This document shows positions 42,857 through 52,481 of a stretch of DNA of 64,000 nt, piece after piece. The position numbers and the translations under genes were made by a program. Position 1 is the first letter of the stretch; the number at the start of each line of letters is the position of its first letter. Source of the DNA: Panulirus ornatus (lineage: Eukaryota > Arthropoda > Malacostraca > Decapoda > Palinuridae); contig NC_092271.1 of the NCBI RefSeq assembly GCF_036320965.1, positions 13,659,596 through 13,723,595 on the forward strand. Direction: 5' to 3'. The notes under the pieces were generated by a model. It made no database searches. It worked only from the letters and a program-made list of their open reading frames with translations, and was not told the DNA's origin.

Positions 42857-42978
42857 TTCCAACAGAAGGAACAGAGAAGGGGGCCAGGTGAGGATATTCC
42901 CTCAGAGGCCCAGTCGTCTGTTCTTAACGCTACCTTGCTAATGCGGGAAATGGCGAATAGTTTGAAAGAAAAGAAAGA
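42857..42978 (+). mobile_element. RTE-A-s tail half
   Basis: TTCCAACAGAAGGAACAGAG, GGGGCCAGGTGAGGATATTC, CGCTACCTTGCTAATGCGGG, AAATGGCGAATAGTTTGAA. Confidence 0.85.
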
Positions 42979-43080
42979 ATATATATATGTGTGTGTGTAT
43001 GTGGGGGGTTGGGCCATTCTCTGTCTGTTTCCTTGCGCTACCTTGTTGACACGGGAAACAGTGATTAAGTACAATATAAT
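42979..43080 (+). mobile_element. RTE-A 3' terminal fragment
   Basis: GTGTATGTGGGGGGTTGGGC, CTGTTTCCTTGCGCTACCTT, GTTGACACGGGAAACAGTGA, TTAAGTACAATATAAT: the last 100 bp of the 3' UTR. Confidence 0.8.
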
Positions 43081-43082
43081 AT

Positions 43083-43236
43083 TTTCATACATATTCGTCA
43101 TTTCCTGCATTAGCAAGATAGTGTTAAGAACAGAGGACTGAGCCTTAGAAGGAATACCCTCACTTGGCTCCTTCTCCGTTCCTTCTTTTGGAGATATTAA
43201 AAAGGAGGAAAGATTTTCCAGCCCCAGCTCCCAATA
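43083..43236 (-). mobile_element. RTE-A-s element, 5' truncated
   Basis: + strand TTCGTCATTTCCTGCATTAG, GAACAGAGGACTGAGCCTTA, TTCCTTCTTTTGGAGATATT; the head is reduced to TTTTCCAGCCCC. Confidence 0.8.
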
Positions 43237-43244
43237 ATAATATG

Positions 43245-44318
43245 TATATTATACTTGATTGCTGTTTCCCACATCAGCGAGGTAGCGCAAGGAAAACAGA
43301 CGAAGAATGGCCCAACCACCCACATACACATATATATATACATAAACGTCCATACACACACATATACATTTCAAAGTATACATACACACATATACATATA
43401 TACAAATGTACATATATTTGCTGCCTTCATCCATTCCCGTCACCACCCTGCCACACATGAAATAGCATCCCCCCCATCCAGCATGGTAGCACAAAAAAAA
43501 AAAAAAGCCACATTCATTCACACTCAGTCTCTACCTGTCATGTGCAATGCACCTAAACCATAGCCACCTTTCCACATCCAGGCCCCGCAGACCTTTCCAC
43601 GGTTTACTCCAAATGCTTCACATGCCCTGGTTCAATCCACTGACAGCATGTCAACTCTGGTATACCACATCAGTCTAATCCACTCTTCCTTGCACTCCTT
43701 TCACCCTCCTATATGTTCAGGTCCCAATCACTCAAAATCTTTTTCACTCCATCCTTCCACCTCCAATTTGGTTTCTTGCTTCTTGTTCCCTCCAATCTTT
43801 CCTCACTCATTCCCTCCATGTGTTCAAACCATTTCAACACACCCTCTTCTGCTCTCTCAACCACACTCTTTTCATTACCACACACCTCTCCTACCCTTTC
43901 ATTACTTACTCGATCAAACCACCTCACACCCCACATATTGTCCACAAACATTTCATTTCCAACACGTACACCCTCCTCCGTACAACCCTATCTATAGCCC
44001 ATGCCTCGCAACCATATAGCATTGTTGGAACCACTATTCCTTCAAACATACCCATTTTAGCTCTCAAAGATAACGTTCTCACCTTCCTCACATTCTTGAA
44101 CGTTTCCAGAACCTTCACCCCCTCCCCCACCCTGTGACTCACTTCTGCTTCCATGGTTCCATCCACTGCTAAGTCCACTCCCAGATATCTATAACACTTC
44201 ACTTCCTCCAGTTTTTCTCCATTCAAACTTACCTCCCTATAAACTTGCCGCTCAACCCTAAAGAATCTAATAATCTCGCTCTTATTCACATTTACTCTAC
44301 TTTCTCCTTTCACAAACT
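43245..44318 (-). mobile_element. RTE-A LINE 3' third, long 3' UTR
   Basis: 3' tail at 43255-43290, CA/TA block, second motif, then the C-terminal domain with several deletions (the KRIYVSEVEGT stretch is shortened) and palm to NVNKSEIIRF. Truncated at 44318, about 100 bp before a TRIM37 exon. Confidence 0.85.
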
Positions 44319-44418
44319 TTTGGACATGAAGATGCAGTCAAGGTTATTCAAGACAATGGATATGTTCCTCACATGAAACTTCCAATGACACCTCTTACTA
44401 AAACAGTACAGGCTTTAC

Positions 44419-44522
44419 CTTATCTGCAACATTTGTTGCAGACTGAGCTTCCTTTTTAGCCTCCTCAGCTAACTGATGGGTGTAAAGTGAAGGTCGTGGG
44501 GCCAGTGGTGGCCGGTAACCAC
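44419..44522 (-). CDS. TRIM37: TRIM37 exon in C-terminal tail
   Basis: Acceptor CACAATTTACAG; the first two bases (GT) complete Ser with the A left by the previous exon. Then GYRPPLAPRPSLYTHQLAEE and AKKEAQSATNVADK, ending in phase 0 at GATAAG with donor GTAAAG. The 104-nt length makes the phase-1 to phase-0 link between the exons at 51129-51356 and 30574-30876. Sequence likeness to vertebrate TRIM37 is weak here, so the assignment is by phase, strand and position. Confidence 0.72.
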
Positions 44523-45044
44523 CTGTAAATTGTGAAAAAATATTATTTCCGTCACTTGGTATATTTGGGATGAGTAGATACCAAAAGAATCTATGATGTA
44601 AAAAAAACCATGTAAAAGCCATATGATAGGCATGATGATGCCAGACCCGAACACCACCATCCGGTAAAGCTTGTTTACCAATGGCATCTTACCTCTCTCT
44701 CTTCCTTGTATATCAAATGACTCTTCTACATCTTCTATCTCATCTTTTATCTCCCTTGATGATGTGATCATTACATGAAAATGCACTTGGAAAGTTATAG
44801 TGTTATATTTTCCTCATTGTTATCAGCAAATAGTAGATCATGCACACCAAATGGCGTCATAGCTTCATCTCTTCGATGTATATCAACTGACTTATATTTC
44901 TCTCTTGTGTCTCCCCTGATGATGTGATTATTAAACGAAAGAGCACTTGGGAACTTATCGTGTTTCATTTTCCCAGTGGACTCATAGGAATATCTTGATC
45001 ACATACAAAATTGTGATCCTTTCCAATATATATTCATTTATTTA

Positions 45045-46745
45045 TTATTATTATACTTGATCGCCATCTCCCGCATCAGCAAGGTAGTGCCAGAAAATAT
45101 ATGAAAGAATGGACCAACCCACCCACGTACACATGTATATACATAAACACCCACACACGCACATATACGTATCAATGCATACATATATACACAGACATAT
45201 TAATATCTACACACGTGCATATTCATATTTGCTTGCCTTCATCCAGTCCTGGCGCCACCCTTCCCTACCCCACAGGGAACAGCATTGCCACCCCCTGCGT
45301 CAGCGAGTAGCACCAAGAAAACTGATTGTTGAACAAATGTGGCCTTTTTTTTTTTTTTTTTGTCTTTTCCTGGTCTCCCACTTCTCGTTGTTCCCTCCAC
45401 CTCTGACACTCACACATTCTCTTTGTCAATCTTTCCTAACTCATTCTCTCCATGTGACCAAACCATTTCAATATACCCTCTTCTGCTCTTTCAACCATAG
45501 TCTTTTTATTATCACACATCTCTCTCACCCTCTCATTACTTACTCGATCAAACCACCTCACACCACATATTGTCCTCAAACATTTCATTTCCAACACATC
45601 CACCCTCCTCCGCACAACCCTATCTATAGCCCATGCCTCGCAACCATATAACATTGTTGGAACCACTATTTCTTCAAACATATCCATTTTTGCTCTCCGA
45701 GATAACATTCTCGCATTCCACACATTCTTCAATGCTCCCAGAACCTTTGCCCCCTCCCCCACCCTGTGACTCACTTCTGCTTCCATGGTTCCATCCGCTG
45801 CTAAATCCACTCCCTGATATCTAAAACACTTCACTTCCTCCAGTTTTTCTCCATTCAAACTTACCTCCCAATCAACTTGTCCCTCAACCCTACTGAACCT
45901 AATTACCTTGCTCTTATTCACATTTACTCTCAGCTTTCTTCTTTCACACACTTTACCAAACTCAGTCACCAGCTTCTGCAGTTTCTCGCCCAAATCAGCC
46001 ACCAGCGCTGTATCATCAGCGAACAACAACTGACTCACTTCCCAAGCCCTCTCATCCACAACAGACTGCATACTTGCCCCTCTCTCCAAAACTCTTGCAT
46101 TCACCCCCCTAACAACCCCATCCATAAACAAATTAAACAACCATGGAGACATCACGCACCCCTGCCACAAACTGACATTCACTGGGAACCAATCACTTTC
46201 CTCTCTCCCTACTCGAACACATGCCTTACATCCTTGATAAAAACTTTTCACTGCTTCTGGTAACTAACCTCCCACACCATATACTTTTAATACCTTCCAC
46301 AGAGCATCTCTATCAACTCTTATCATATGCCTTCTCCAGATCTATAAATGCTACATACAAATCCATCTGTTTTTTCTAAGTATTTCTCACATACATTCTT
46401 CAAAGCAAACACTTGATCTACACATCCTCTACCACTTCTGAAACCACACTGCTCTTCCCCAATCTGATGCTCTGTACATGCCTTTACCCTCTCAATCAAT
46501 ATCCTCCCATATAATTTCCCAGAAATACTCAACAAACTTATACCTCTGTAATTTGAACACCCACCTTTATCCCCTTTGCCTTTGTACAATGGCACTATGC
46601 ATGCATTCTGCTAATCCTCAGGCACTTCACCATAAACCATACATACATGGAATATCCTTACCAACCAGTCAACAATACAATCACCTTCTTTTTTAATAAG
46701 TTCCACGGCAATACCATCCAAACCCACCGGCTTTCATCTTCCACA
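45045..46745 (-). mobile_element. RTE-A LINE, 5' truncated, internal 3'-UTR deletion
   Basis: Tail near 45055-45090; the 3' UTR is joined directly to the C-terminal domain by a deletion at about 45370, which removes the GRPNWRWKDG end. A 271-codon frame (45436-46251) covers KSFYQGCKACVRV, LWQGCVMSPWLFN, LLFADDTALVADLGEK and TMLYGCEAWAIDRVV. A second frame (46323-46595) covers YRGISLLSISGKLYGR. Broken near 46255-46320 by indels. Confidence 0.87.
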
Positions 46746-49432
46746 AAGGAAACAGATGAAAGAAATGGCACAACCCACCCCCATACACAATGTACACACA
46801 CACACGCAAATATACATACCTATACATCTCAATGTACACATATGTATACACACACAGACACATACATATATACCCATGCACACAATTCACACTGTCTGCC
46901 CCTATTCATTCCCATCGCCACCTCGCCACACATGGAATACCATCCCCCTCCCCCCTCATGTGTGCGAGGTAGCACTAGGAAAAGACAACAAAGGCCCCAT
47001 TCGTTCACACTCAGTCTCCAGCTGTCACGCAATAATGCCCGAAACCACAGCTCTTTCCATATCCAGGCCCCACTCAACTTTCCATGGTTTACCCCAGACG
47101 CTTCACATGCCCTGATTCAATCCACTGACAGCACGTCAACCCCAGTATACCACATCGATCCAATTCACTCTATTCCTTGCCCGCCTTTCACCCTCCTCCA
47201 TGTTCAGGCCCCGATCACACAAAATCTTTTTCACTCCCATCTTTCCACCTCCAATTTGGTCTCCCACTTCTCCTCGTTCCCTCCACCTCCGACACATATA
47301 TCCTCTTGGTCAATCTTTCCTCACTCATTCTCTCCATGTGCCCAAACCATTTCAAAACACCCTCTTCTGCTCTCTCAACCACGCTCTTTTTATTGCTACA
47401 CATCTCTCTTACCCTTACATTACTTACTCGATCAAACCACCTCACACCACACATTGTCCTCAAACATCTCATTTCCAGCACATCCACCCTCCTGCGCATA
47501 ACTCTATCCATAGCCCAGACGCTTCACATGCCCTGATTCAATCCACTGACAGCACGTCGACCCCAGTATACCACATCGATCCAATTCACTCTATTCCTTG
47601 CCCGCCTTTCACCCTCCTCCATGTTCAGGCCCCGATCACACAAAATCTTTTTCACTCCCATCTTTCCACCTCCAATTTGGTCTCCCACTTCTCCTCGTTC
47701 CCTCCACCTCCGACACATATATCCTCTTGGTCAATCTTTCCTCACTCATTCTCTCCATGTGCCCAAACCATTTCAAAACACCCTCTTCTGCTCTCTCAAC
47801 CACGCTCTTTTTATTGCTACACATCTCTCTTACCCTTACATTACTTACTCGATCAAACCACCTCACACCACACATTGTCCTCAAACATCTCATTTCCAGC
47901 ACATCCACCCTCCTGCGCATAACTCTATCCATAGCCCATGCCTCGCAACCATACAACATTGTTGGAACCACTATTCCTTCAAACATACCCATTTTTGCTT
48001 TCCGAGATAATGTTCTCGACTTCCAAACATTCTTCAAAGCTCCCAGGATTTTCGCCCCCTCCCCCACCCTATGATTCACTTCCGCTTCCATGGTTCCATC
48101 CGCTGCCAGATCCACTCCCAGATATCTAAAACACTTTACTTCCTCCAGTTTTTCTCCATTCAAACTTACCTCCCAATTGACTTGACCCTCAACCCTACTG
48201 TACCTAATAACTTTGCTCTTATTCACATTTACTCTTAACTTTCTCTCACACACTTTACCAAACTCAGTCACCAGCTTCTGCAGTTTCTCACATGAATCAG
48301 CCACCAGCGCTGTATCATCAGCGAACAACAACTGACTCACTTCCCAAGCTCTCTCATCCCCAACAGACTTCATACTTGCCGCTCTTTCCAAAACTCTTGT
48401 ATTCACCTCCCTAACAACCCCATCCATAAACAAATTAAACAACTATGGAGACATCAAACATCCTTGCCACAAACCTACATTCACTGAGAACCAATCACTT
48501 TCCTCTCTTCCTACACGTACACATGCCTTACATCCTCGATAAAAACTTTTCACTGCTTCTAACAACTTGCCTCCCACACCATATATTCTTAGTACCTTCC
48601 ACAGAGCATCTCTATCAACTCTATCATATGCCTTCTCCAGATCCATAAATGCTACATACAAATCCATTTGCTTTTCTGAGTATTTCTCACATACATTCTT
48701 CAAAGCAAACACCTGATCCACACATCCTCTACCACTTCTGAAACCACACTGCTCTTCCCCAATCTGATGCTCTGTACATGCCTTCACCCTCTCAATCAAT
48801 ACCCTCCCATATAATTTACCAGGAATACTCAACAAACTTATACCTCTGTAACTTGAGCACTCACTCTTATCCCCTTTGCCTTTGTACAATGGCACTATGC
48901 AAGCATTCCGCCAATCCTCAGGCACCTCACCATGAATCATACATACATTAAATAACTTTACCAACCATTCAACAATAGAGTCACCCCCTTTCTTAATAAA
49001 TTCCACTGCAATGCCATCCAAACCTGCTGCCTTGCCGGCTTTCATCTTCCGCAAAGCTTTTACTACCTCTTCTCTCTTTACCAAATCATTTTCCCTAACC
49101 CTCTCACTTTGCACACCACCTCGACCAAAACACCCTATCATCAAACACATTCAGCAAACCTTCAAAATACTCACTCCATCTCCTTCTCACATCACCACTA
49201 CTTGTTATGACCTCCCCATTAGCCCCCTTCACCGAAGTTCCCATTTGCTCCCTTGTCTTACGCACTTTATTTACCTCCTTCCAAAACATCTTTTTATTCT
49301 CCCTAAAATTTAATGATACTCTCTCACCCCAACTCTCATTTGCCCTCTTTTTCACCTCTTGCACCTTTCTCTTGACCTCCTGCCTCGTTCTTTTATACAT
49401 CTCCCACTCACTTGCATCTTTTCTATGAGGTA
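46746..49432 (-). mobile_element. RTE-A LINE, tandem with the preceding copy, internally duplicated
   Basis: 3' end lacks the terminal hairpin (starts at GAAACAGATGAAAGAAATGG), then long-type 3' UTR, C-terminal domain twice (see 47095-47936), and RT to the linker near 49430. Main frames: 47636-48442 (FADDTALV, NVNKSKVIRYS, LYGCEAWAMDRVM), 48443-49150 (KAAGLDGIAVEFIKKGGD, motif A) and 49104-49553. An extra C (CACTCCCATC against CACTCCATC) is present in both duplicate segments and shifts the frame to WKDGSEKDFV. Confidence 0.88.
47095..47936. repeat. 421-bp direct tandem duplication within RTE-A
   Basis: CAGACGCTTCACATGCCCTG at 47095 recurs at 47516, and the intervening 421 bp (C-terminal coding end and start of 3' UTR) is repeated with only one difference that I saw (GTCAACCCC against GTCGACCCC). 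The junction shares CCCA with both parental ends. Confidence 0.92.
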
Positions 49433-49436
49433 GCTC

Positions 49437-49680
49437 CCTGGGGATACAAGAGAAAGAATACTTCCTACGTATTCCCTGCATGTCGTAGAAGGTGACTAAA
49501 AGGGAAGGGAGCGGAGGGCTGGAAATCCTCCCCTCTCGTTTTTTTTTTTTCATTTTCCAAAAGGAACAGAGAAGGGGGCCAGGTGAGGATATTCCTTCAA
49601 AGGCCCAGTCCTCTGTTCTTAATGCTACCTTGCTAATGCGGGAAATGGTGAATAGTATGAAAGAAAAAAAAAGATCTATA
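49437..49680 (+). mobile_element. RTE-A-s element, complete, young
   Basis: Head from TCCCTGGGGATACAAGAGAA through GAATACTTCCTACGTATTCC, GTGACTAAAAGGGAAGGGAG and CTGGAAATCCTCCCCTCTCG; middle GGAACAGAGAAGGGGGCCAG; tail AATGCTACCTTGCTAATGCG, GGGAAATGGTGAATAGTATG and an A-rich end. Abuts the RTE-A copy on the other strand. Confidence 0.9.
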
Positions 49681-49918
49681 TTATACCTAATGATAGGGGA
49701 AGGTGACTAAAGGGGTGTAGTGAGGTATTTTAGGGAAGTGTCATTTGCTTTACAGACTGTCCAGTTTCTACTATAAGCATGATTTTGAGACATGCTAATG
49801 ATGTATCTAGAAATACAGTCTGAAGTTTGTGAAAATCTTAATTTTGTAAGACTCCTCAAGACAACATCCTGAACGTAAGAAAATCATACAAATAAGACAG
49901 ATGACTAGTTCTAAGTAC

Positions 49919-49928
49919 TCTACATGAA
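49919..49928. repeat. Target-site duplication (3' side)
   Basis: TCTACATGAA, repeated exactly at 50789-50798. Confidence 0.85.
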
Positions 49929-50788
49929 TATTTATTTAGATTTATTTATTTTGCTTTGTCGCTGTCTCCCGCGTTTGCGAGGTAGCGCAGGGAAACAGAT
50001 GAAAGAAATGGCCCAACCCACCCCCATACACATGTATATACATACACGTCCACACACACAAATATACATACCTATACATCTCAATGTACACATATATATA
50101 CACACAGACACATACATATATACCCATGCACACAATTCACACTGTCTGCCTTTATTCATTCCCATCGCCACCTCGCCACACATGGAATACCATCCCCCTC
50201 CCCCCTCATATGCGCGAGGTAGCGCTAGGAAAAGACAACAAAGGCCCCATTCGTTCACACTCAGTCTCTAGCTGTCATGCAATAATGCCCGAAACCACAG
50301 CTCCCTTTCCACATCCAGGCCCCACACAACTTTCCATGGTTTACCCCAGACGCTTCACATGCCCTGATTCAATCCACTGACAGCACGTCAACCCCGGTAT
50401 ACCACATCGATCCAATTCACTCTATTCCTTGCCCGCCTTTCACCCTCCTGCATGTTCAGGCCCCGATCACTCAAAATCTTTTTCACTCCATCTTTCCACC
50501 TCCAATTTGGTCTCCCTTTTCTCCTCGTTCCCTCCACCTCCGACACATATATCCTCTTGGTCAATCTTTCCTCACTCATTCTCTCCATGTGCCCAAACCA
50601 TTTCAAAACACCCTCTTCTGCTCTCTCAACCACGCTCTTTTTATTTCCACACATCTCTCTTACCCTTACATTACTTACTCAATCAAACCACCTCACACCA
50701 CACATTGTCCTCAAACATCTCATTTCCAGCACATCCACCCTCCTGCGCACAACTCTATCCATAGCCCACGCCTCGCAACCATACAACA
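49929..50788 (-). mobile_element. RTE-A insertion, strongly 5' truncated, with 10-bp TSD
   Basis: 860 bp: tail (TTTATTTAGATTTATTTATT on + strand) and hairpin, full long-type 3' UTR with both motif copies, then C-terminal domain open for 88 codons (MCGNKKSVVERAEEGVLKW to RVNWIDVVYRG) and truncated in the CEAWAMD region. The flanking 10-bp duplication places it as a discrete, fairly recent insertion in the TRIM37 intron between exons 51129 and 44522. Confidence 0.95.
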
Positions 50789-50798
50789 TCTACATGAA
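50789..50798. repeat. Target-site duplication (5' side)
   Basis: TCTACATGAA, partner of 49919-49928. Confidence 0.85.
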
Positions 50799-51128
50799 AA
50801 GTTACAAAATTCATATATACTCAATATAATGCTAAATCATACACCTATATTAAGTAATCACTACTTCTGACAAAGCACCTTGGTAAAACAAGAGATAGCT
50901 CCACTTTAAACCATCCAAAAACAGGTTCCAAAAATATTTTATTATTCTGTCAACATTCTAAAATTCTAATCAATTCCTCCTTTCTATATACAGTAAATAT
51001 TTTGCTAATATATGAAATACCTGATACATATGCTGGCAAATAATTTTGGCACAAAAAGACAAAGACAGTTTATATAAAAAAAAAATGGAACTATCACATA
51101 AAGCAATGAAACAGAAACATGAACTCAC

Positions 51129-51356
51129 TCTTTATTGGGGGACTGGAATTATTTAATGGATGTGCATGCTGTAGGTGATTAACAGGGCGATCATGGTCTG
51201 GGATGCCAGTGTGCGCCTGAAATGAAGACAAGCCATTCTGTGTTGGAAGGTTAGATTGTAACAATGTTGCCATATCCAGTTGTAAAGTATCTAGGACACT
51301 TGAAGCGATGGGGAGAAGTGGCTTGCGAACCATGCGATTTGACTTGTGTCTTGAGC
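51129..51356 (-). CDS. TRIM37: TRIM37 exon in disordered C-terminal region
   Basis: Acceptor CTTACTTTACAG; GC completes Ser with the A from the previous exon, then SRHKSNRMVRKPLLPIASS, VLDTLQLDMATLLQSNLP, PDHDRPVNHLQHAHPLNN and SSPPIK, leaving one base (A) before donor GTGAGT. 228 nt. His/Ser/Pro-rich and probably unstructured. Assigned by phase and by lying in the correct order among recognisable TRIM37 exons. Confidence 0.8.
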
Positions 51357-51551
51357 CTGTAAAGTAAGAGAGGTCACTCCTAGTTGTCTGTCTCTAAAAC
51401 AAACATGCATCTTAATATCTTAATTGACCTGACTAAGATAACATTAATTACCAACCTCTGCATTTACGTAGTTTTGACTAGTTTAGACAAGAAAGGTTAA
51501 AATACAACTGATATTCAGGATAACACCACAGGAAACTGACATACTATACTA

Positions 51552-51760
51552 TCTACCTATATCTCTGATGCCTATTCCCCTTGGGAACTTGCTCAAGGGG
51601 TGGCCATGGCTAAAGTCTCTTTAACTAGTGAACTCCAGTGCAATTTTTTAGCCTTTAGTGCCTATCCCTTAGCAGGCCACTGGCAGAAGGCAACTCTAGT
51701 GCAGTATTTTCAGTGGCTTCTACCTAGTGTTCCCACCAACTACCATTACCTATACTGTAC
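51552..51760 (-). repeat. R2 repeat, copy 4 (partial), abutting a TRIM37 donor
   Basis: + strand TTGCTCAAGGGGTGGCCATG, TAGCAGGCCACTGGCAGAAG, GCAACTCTAGTGCAGT and CTTCTACCTAGTGTTCCC. It ends about 9 bp from the donor of the exon at 51770-51894. Confidence 0.75.
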
Positions 51761-51769
51761 AGTACTTAC

Positions 51770-51894
51770 TTATGCCTCCTAAGCCAGGCTTGCTCCAAGG
51801 TCGACGATGGTCTGGGCCTCCCCGCCCTTGCATCTCCAATAAGTGAAGTAACATCATTTCATCACCTTGGGGGGAACTTAGGTCTGGCTGAATG
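51770..51894 (-). CDS. TRIM37: TRIM37 exon, LLHLLEMQ motif
   Basis: Strong acceptor TTCTCCTTTCTCCCAG; the first C completes Ser, then IQPDLSSPQGDEMMLLHLLE, MQGRGGPDHRRPWSKPGLGG and I, leaving one base before donor GTAAGT. The motif LLHLLEMQGR resembles the LIHLLDLKDR stretch of vertebrate TRIM37, which sits at the same place after the acidic block. 125 nt, phases 2 to 1. Confidence 0.88.
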
Positions 51895-52023
51895 CTGGGA
51901 GAAAGGAGAAACAATAAATCTAAATGATAGTTCTTAAAATGTTCATTACAGATAACAGAAAACAGTTTTTCATTTAAATTTTTTGTAAAGATATATAAGA
52001 ATAACAGTATAAACAATTCTAAC

Positions 52024-52299
52024 CTCCCAACTGCTCCTAACTGTTCAGTGAGAGAGTCTAAATCTGAGAGAAAACTTGAACTGTGTGATCGACTATGGTT
52101 AAGAATTGGTCCTTCGTGTAGTGCTGAGGCTTCATGGAGGCTGGCCAGAAGAGAGGATGCAGCAGAGTGCTCAACATCATTGTCTCCACTCATTGTCTCA
52201 TCATCAACATCATTTTCATCATTGCTAGCATATTCAGCTGTAGTAATACTGTGGTCCTGGTCCCTCTTCTTGGTCATTCAGTTCACCTTCACTTAGGTC
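52024..52299 (-). CDS. TRIM37: TRIM37 acidic/Ser-rich exon with an apparent 1-base frameshift
   Basis: Acceptor CTGTTTGTGTAG, then DLSEGELNDQEEGPGPQYYY in the phase required by the previous exon, which meets TGA. The homologous continuation AEYASNDENDVDDETMSGD, then NDVEH and a Ser-rich stretch to TEQLGAVG, is in the next frame and exits correctly into the exon at 51770-51894. The DENDVDDETMSGDNDVE block matches vertebrate TRIM37 (ENDIDEETMSGENDVE). The first block matches an LSDGDL-type segment. One surplus base between 52240 and 52275 would explain it. Confidence 0.88.
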
Positions 52300-52481
52300 C
52301 TACACAAACAGAGAAAGCAAAGTGTAGGGCTCTCACATAAATAAGATCTATCTTTCTATTCATCATCATTAATTCTCTCCCCAATCCTATGAGGTGGATT
52401 ATGTGCACAAAGCCTTTTACTTTAATCAAACATATCTTGAAGTCATATTGAGATCAATAAGAAAATTGATTAGAATAGAAG

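Noticed and set aside
43321..43420. Repeating CATATACA-type units as a possible CRISPR-like or satellite array
   Set aside because: They are the CA/TA-rich block of the RTE-A long 3' UTR, found at the same place in each long-UTR copy; no spacer structure, and the genome is eukaryotic.
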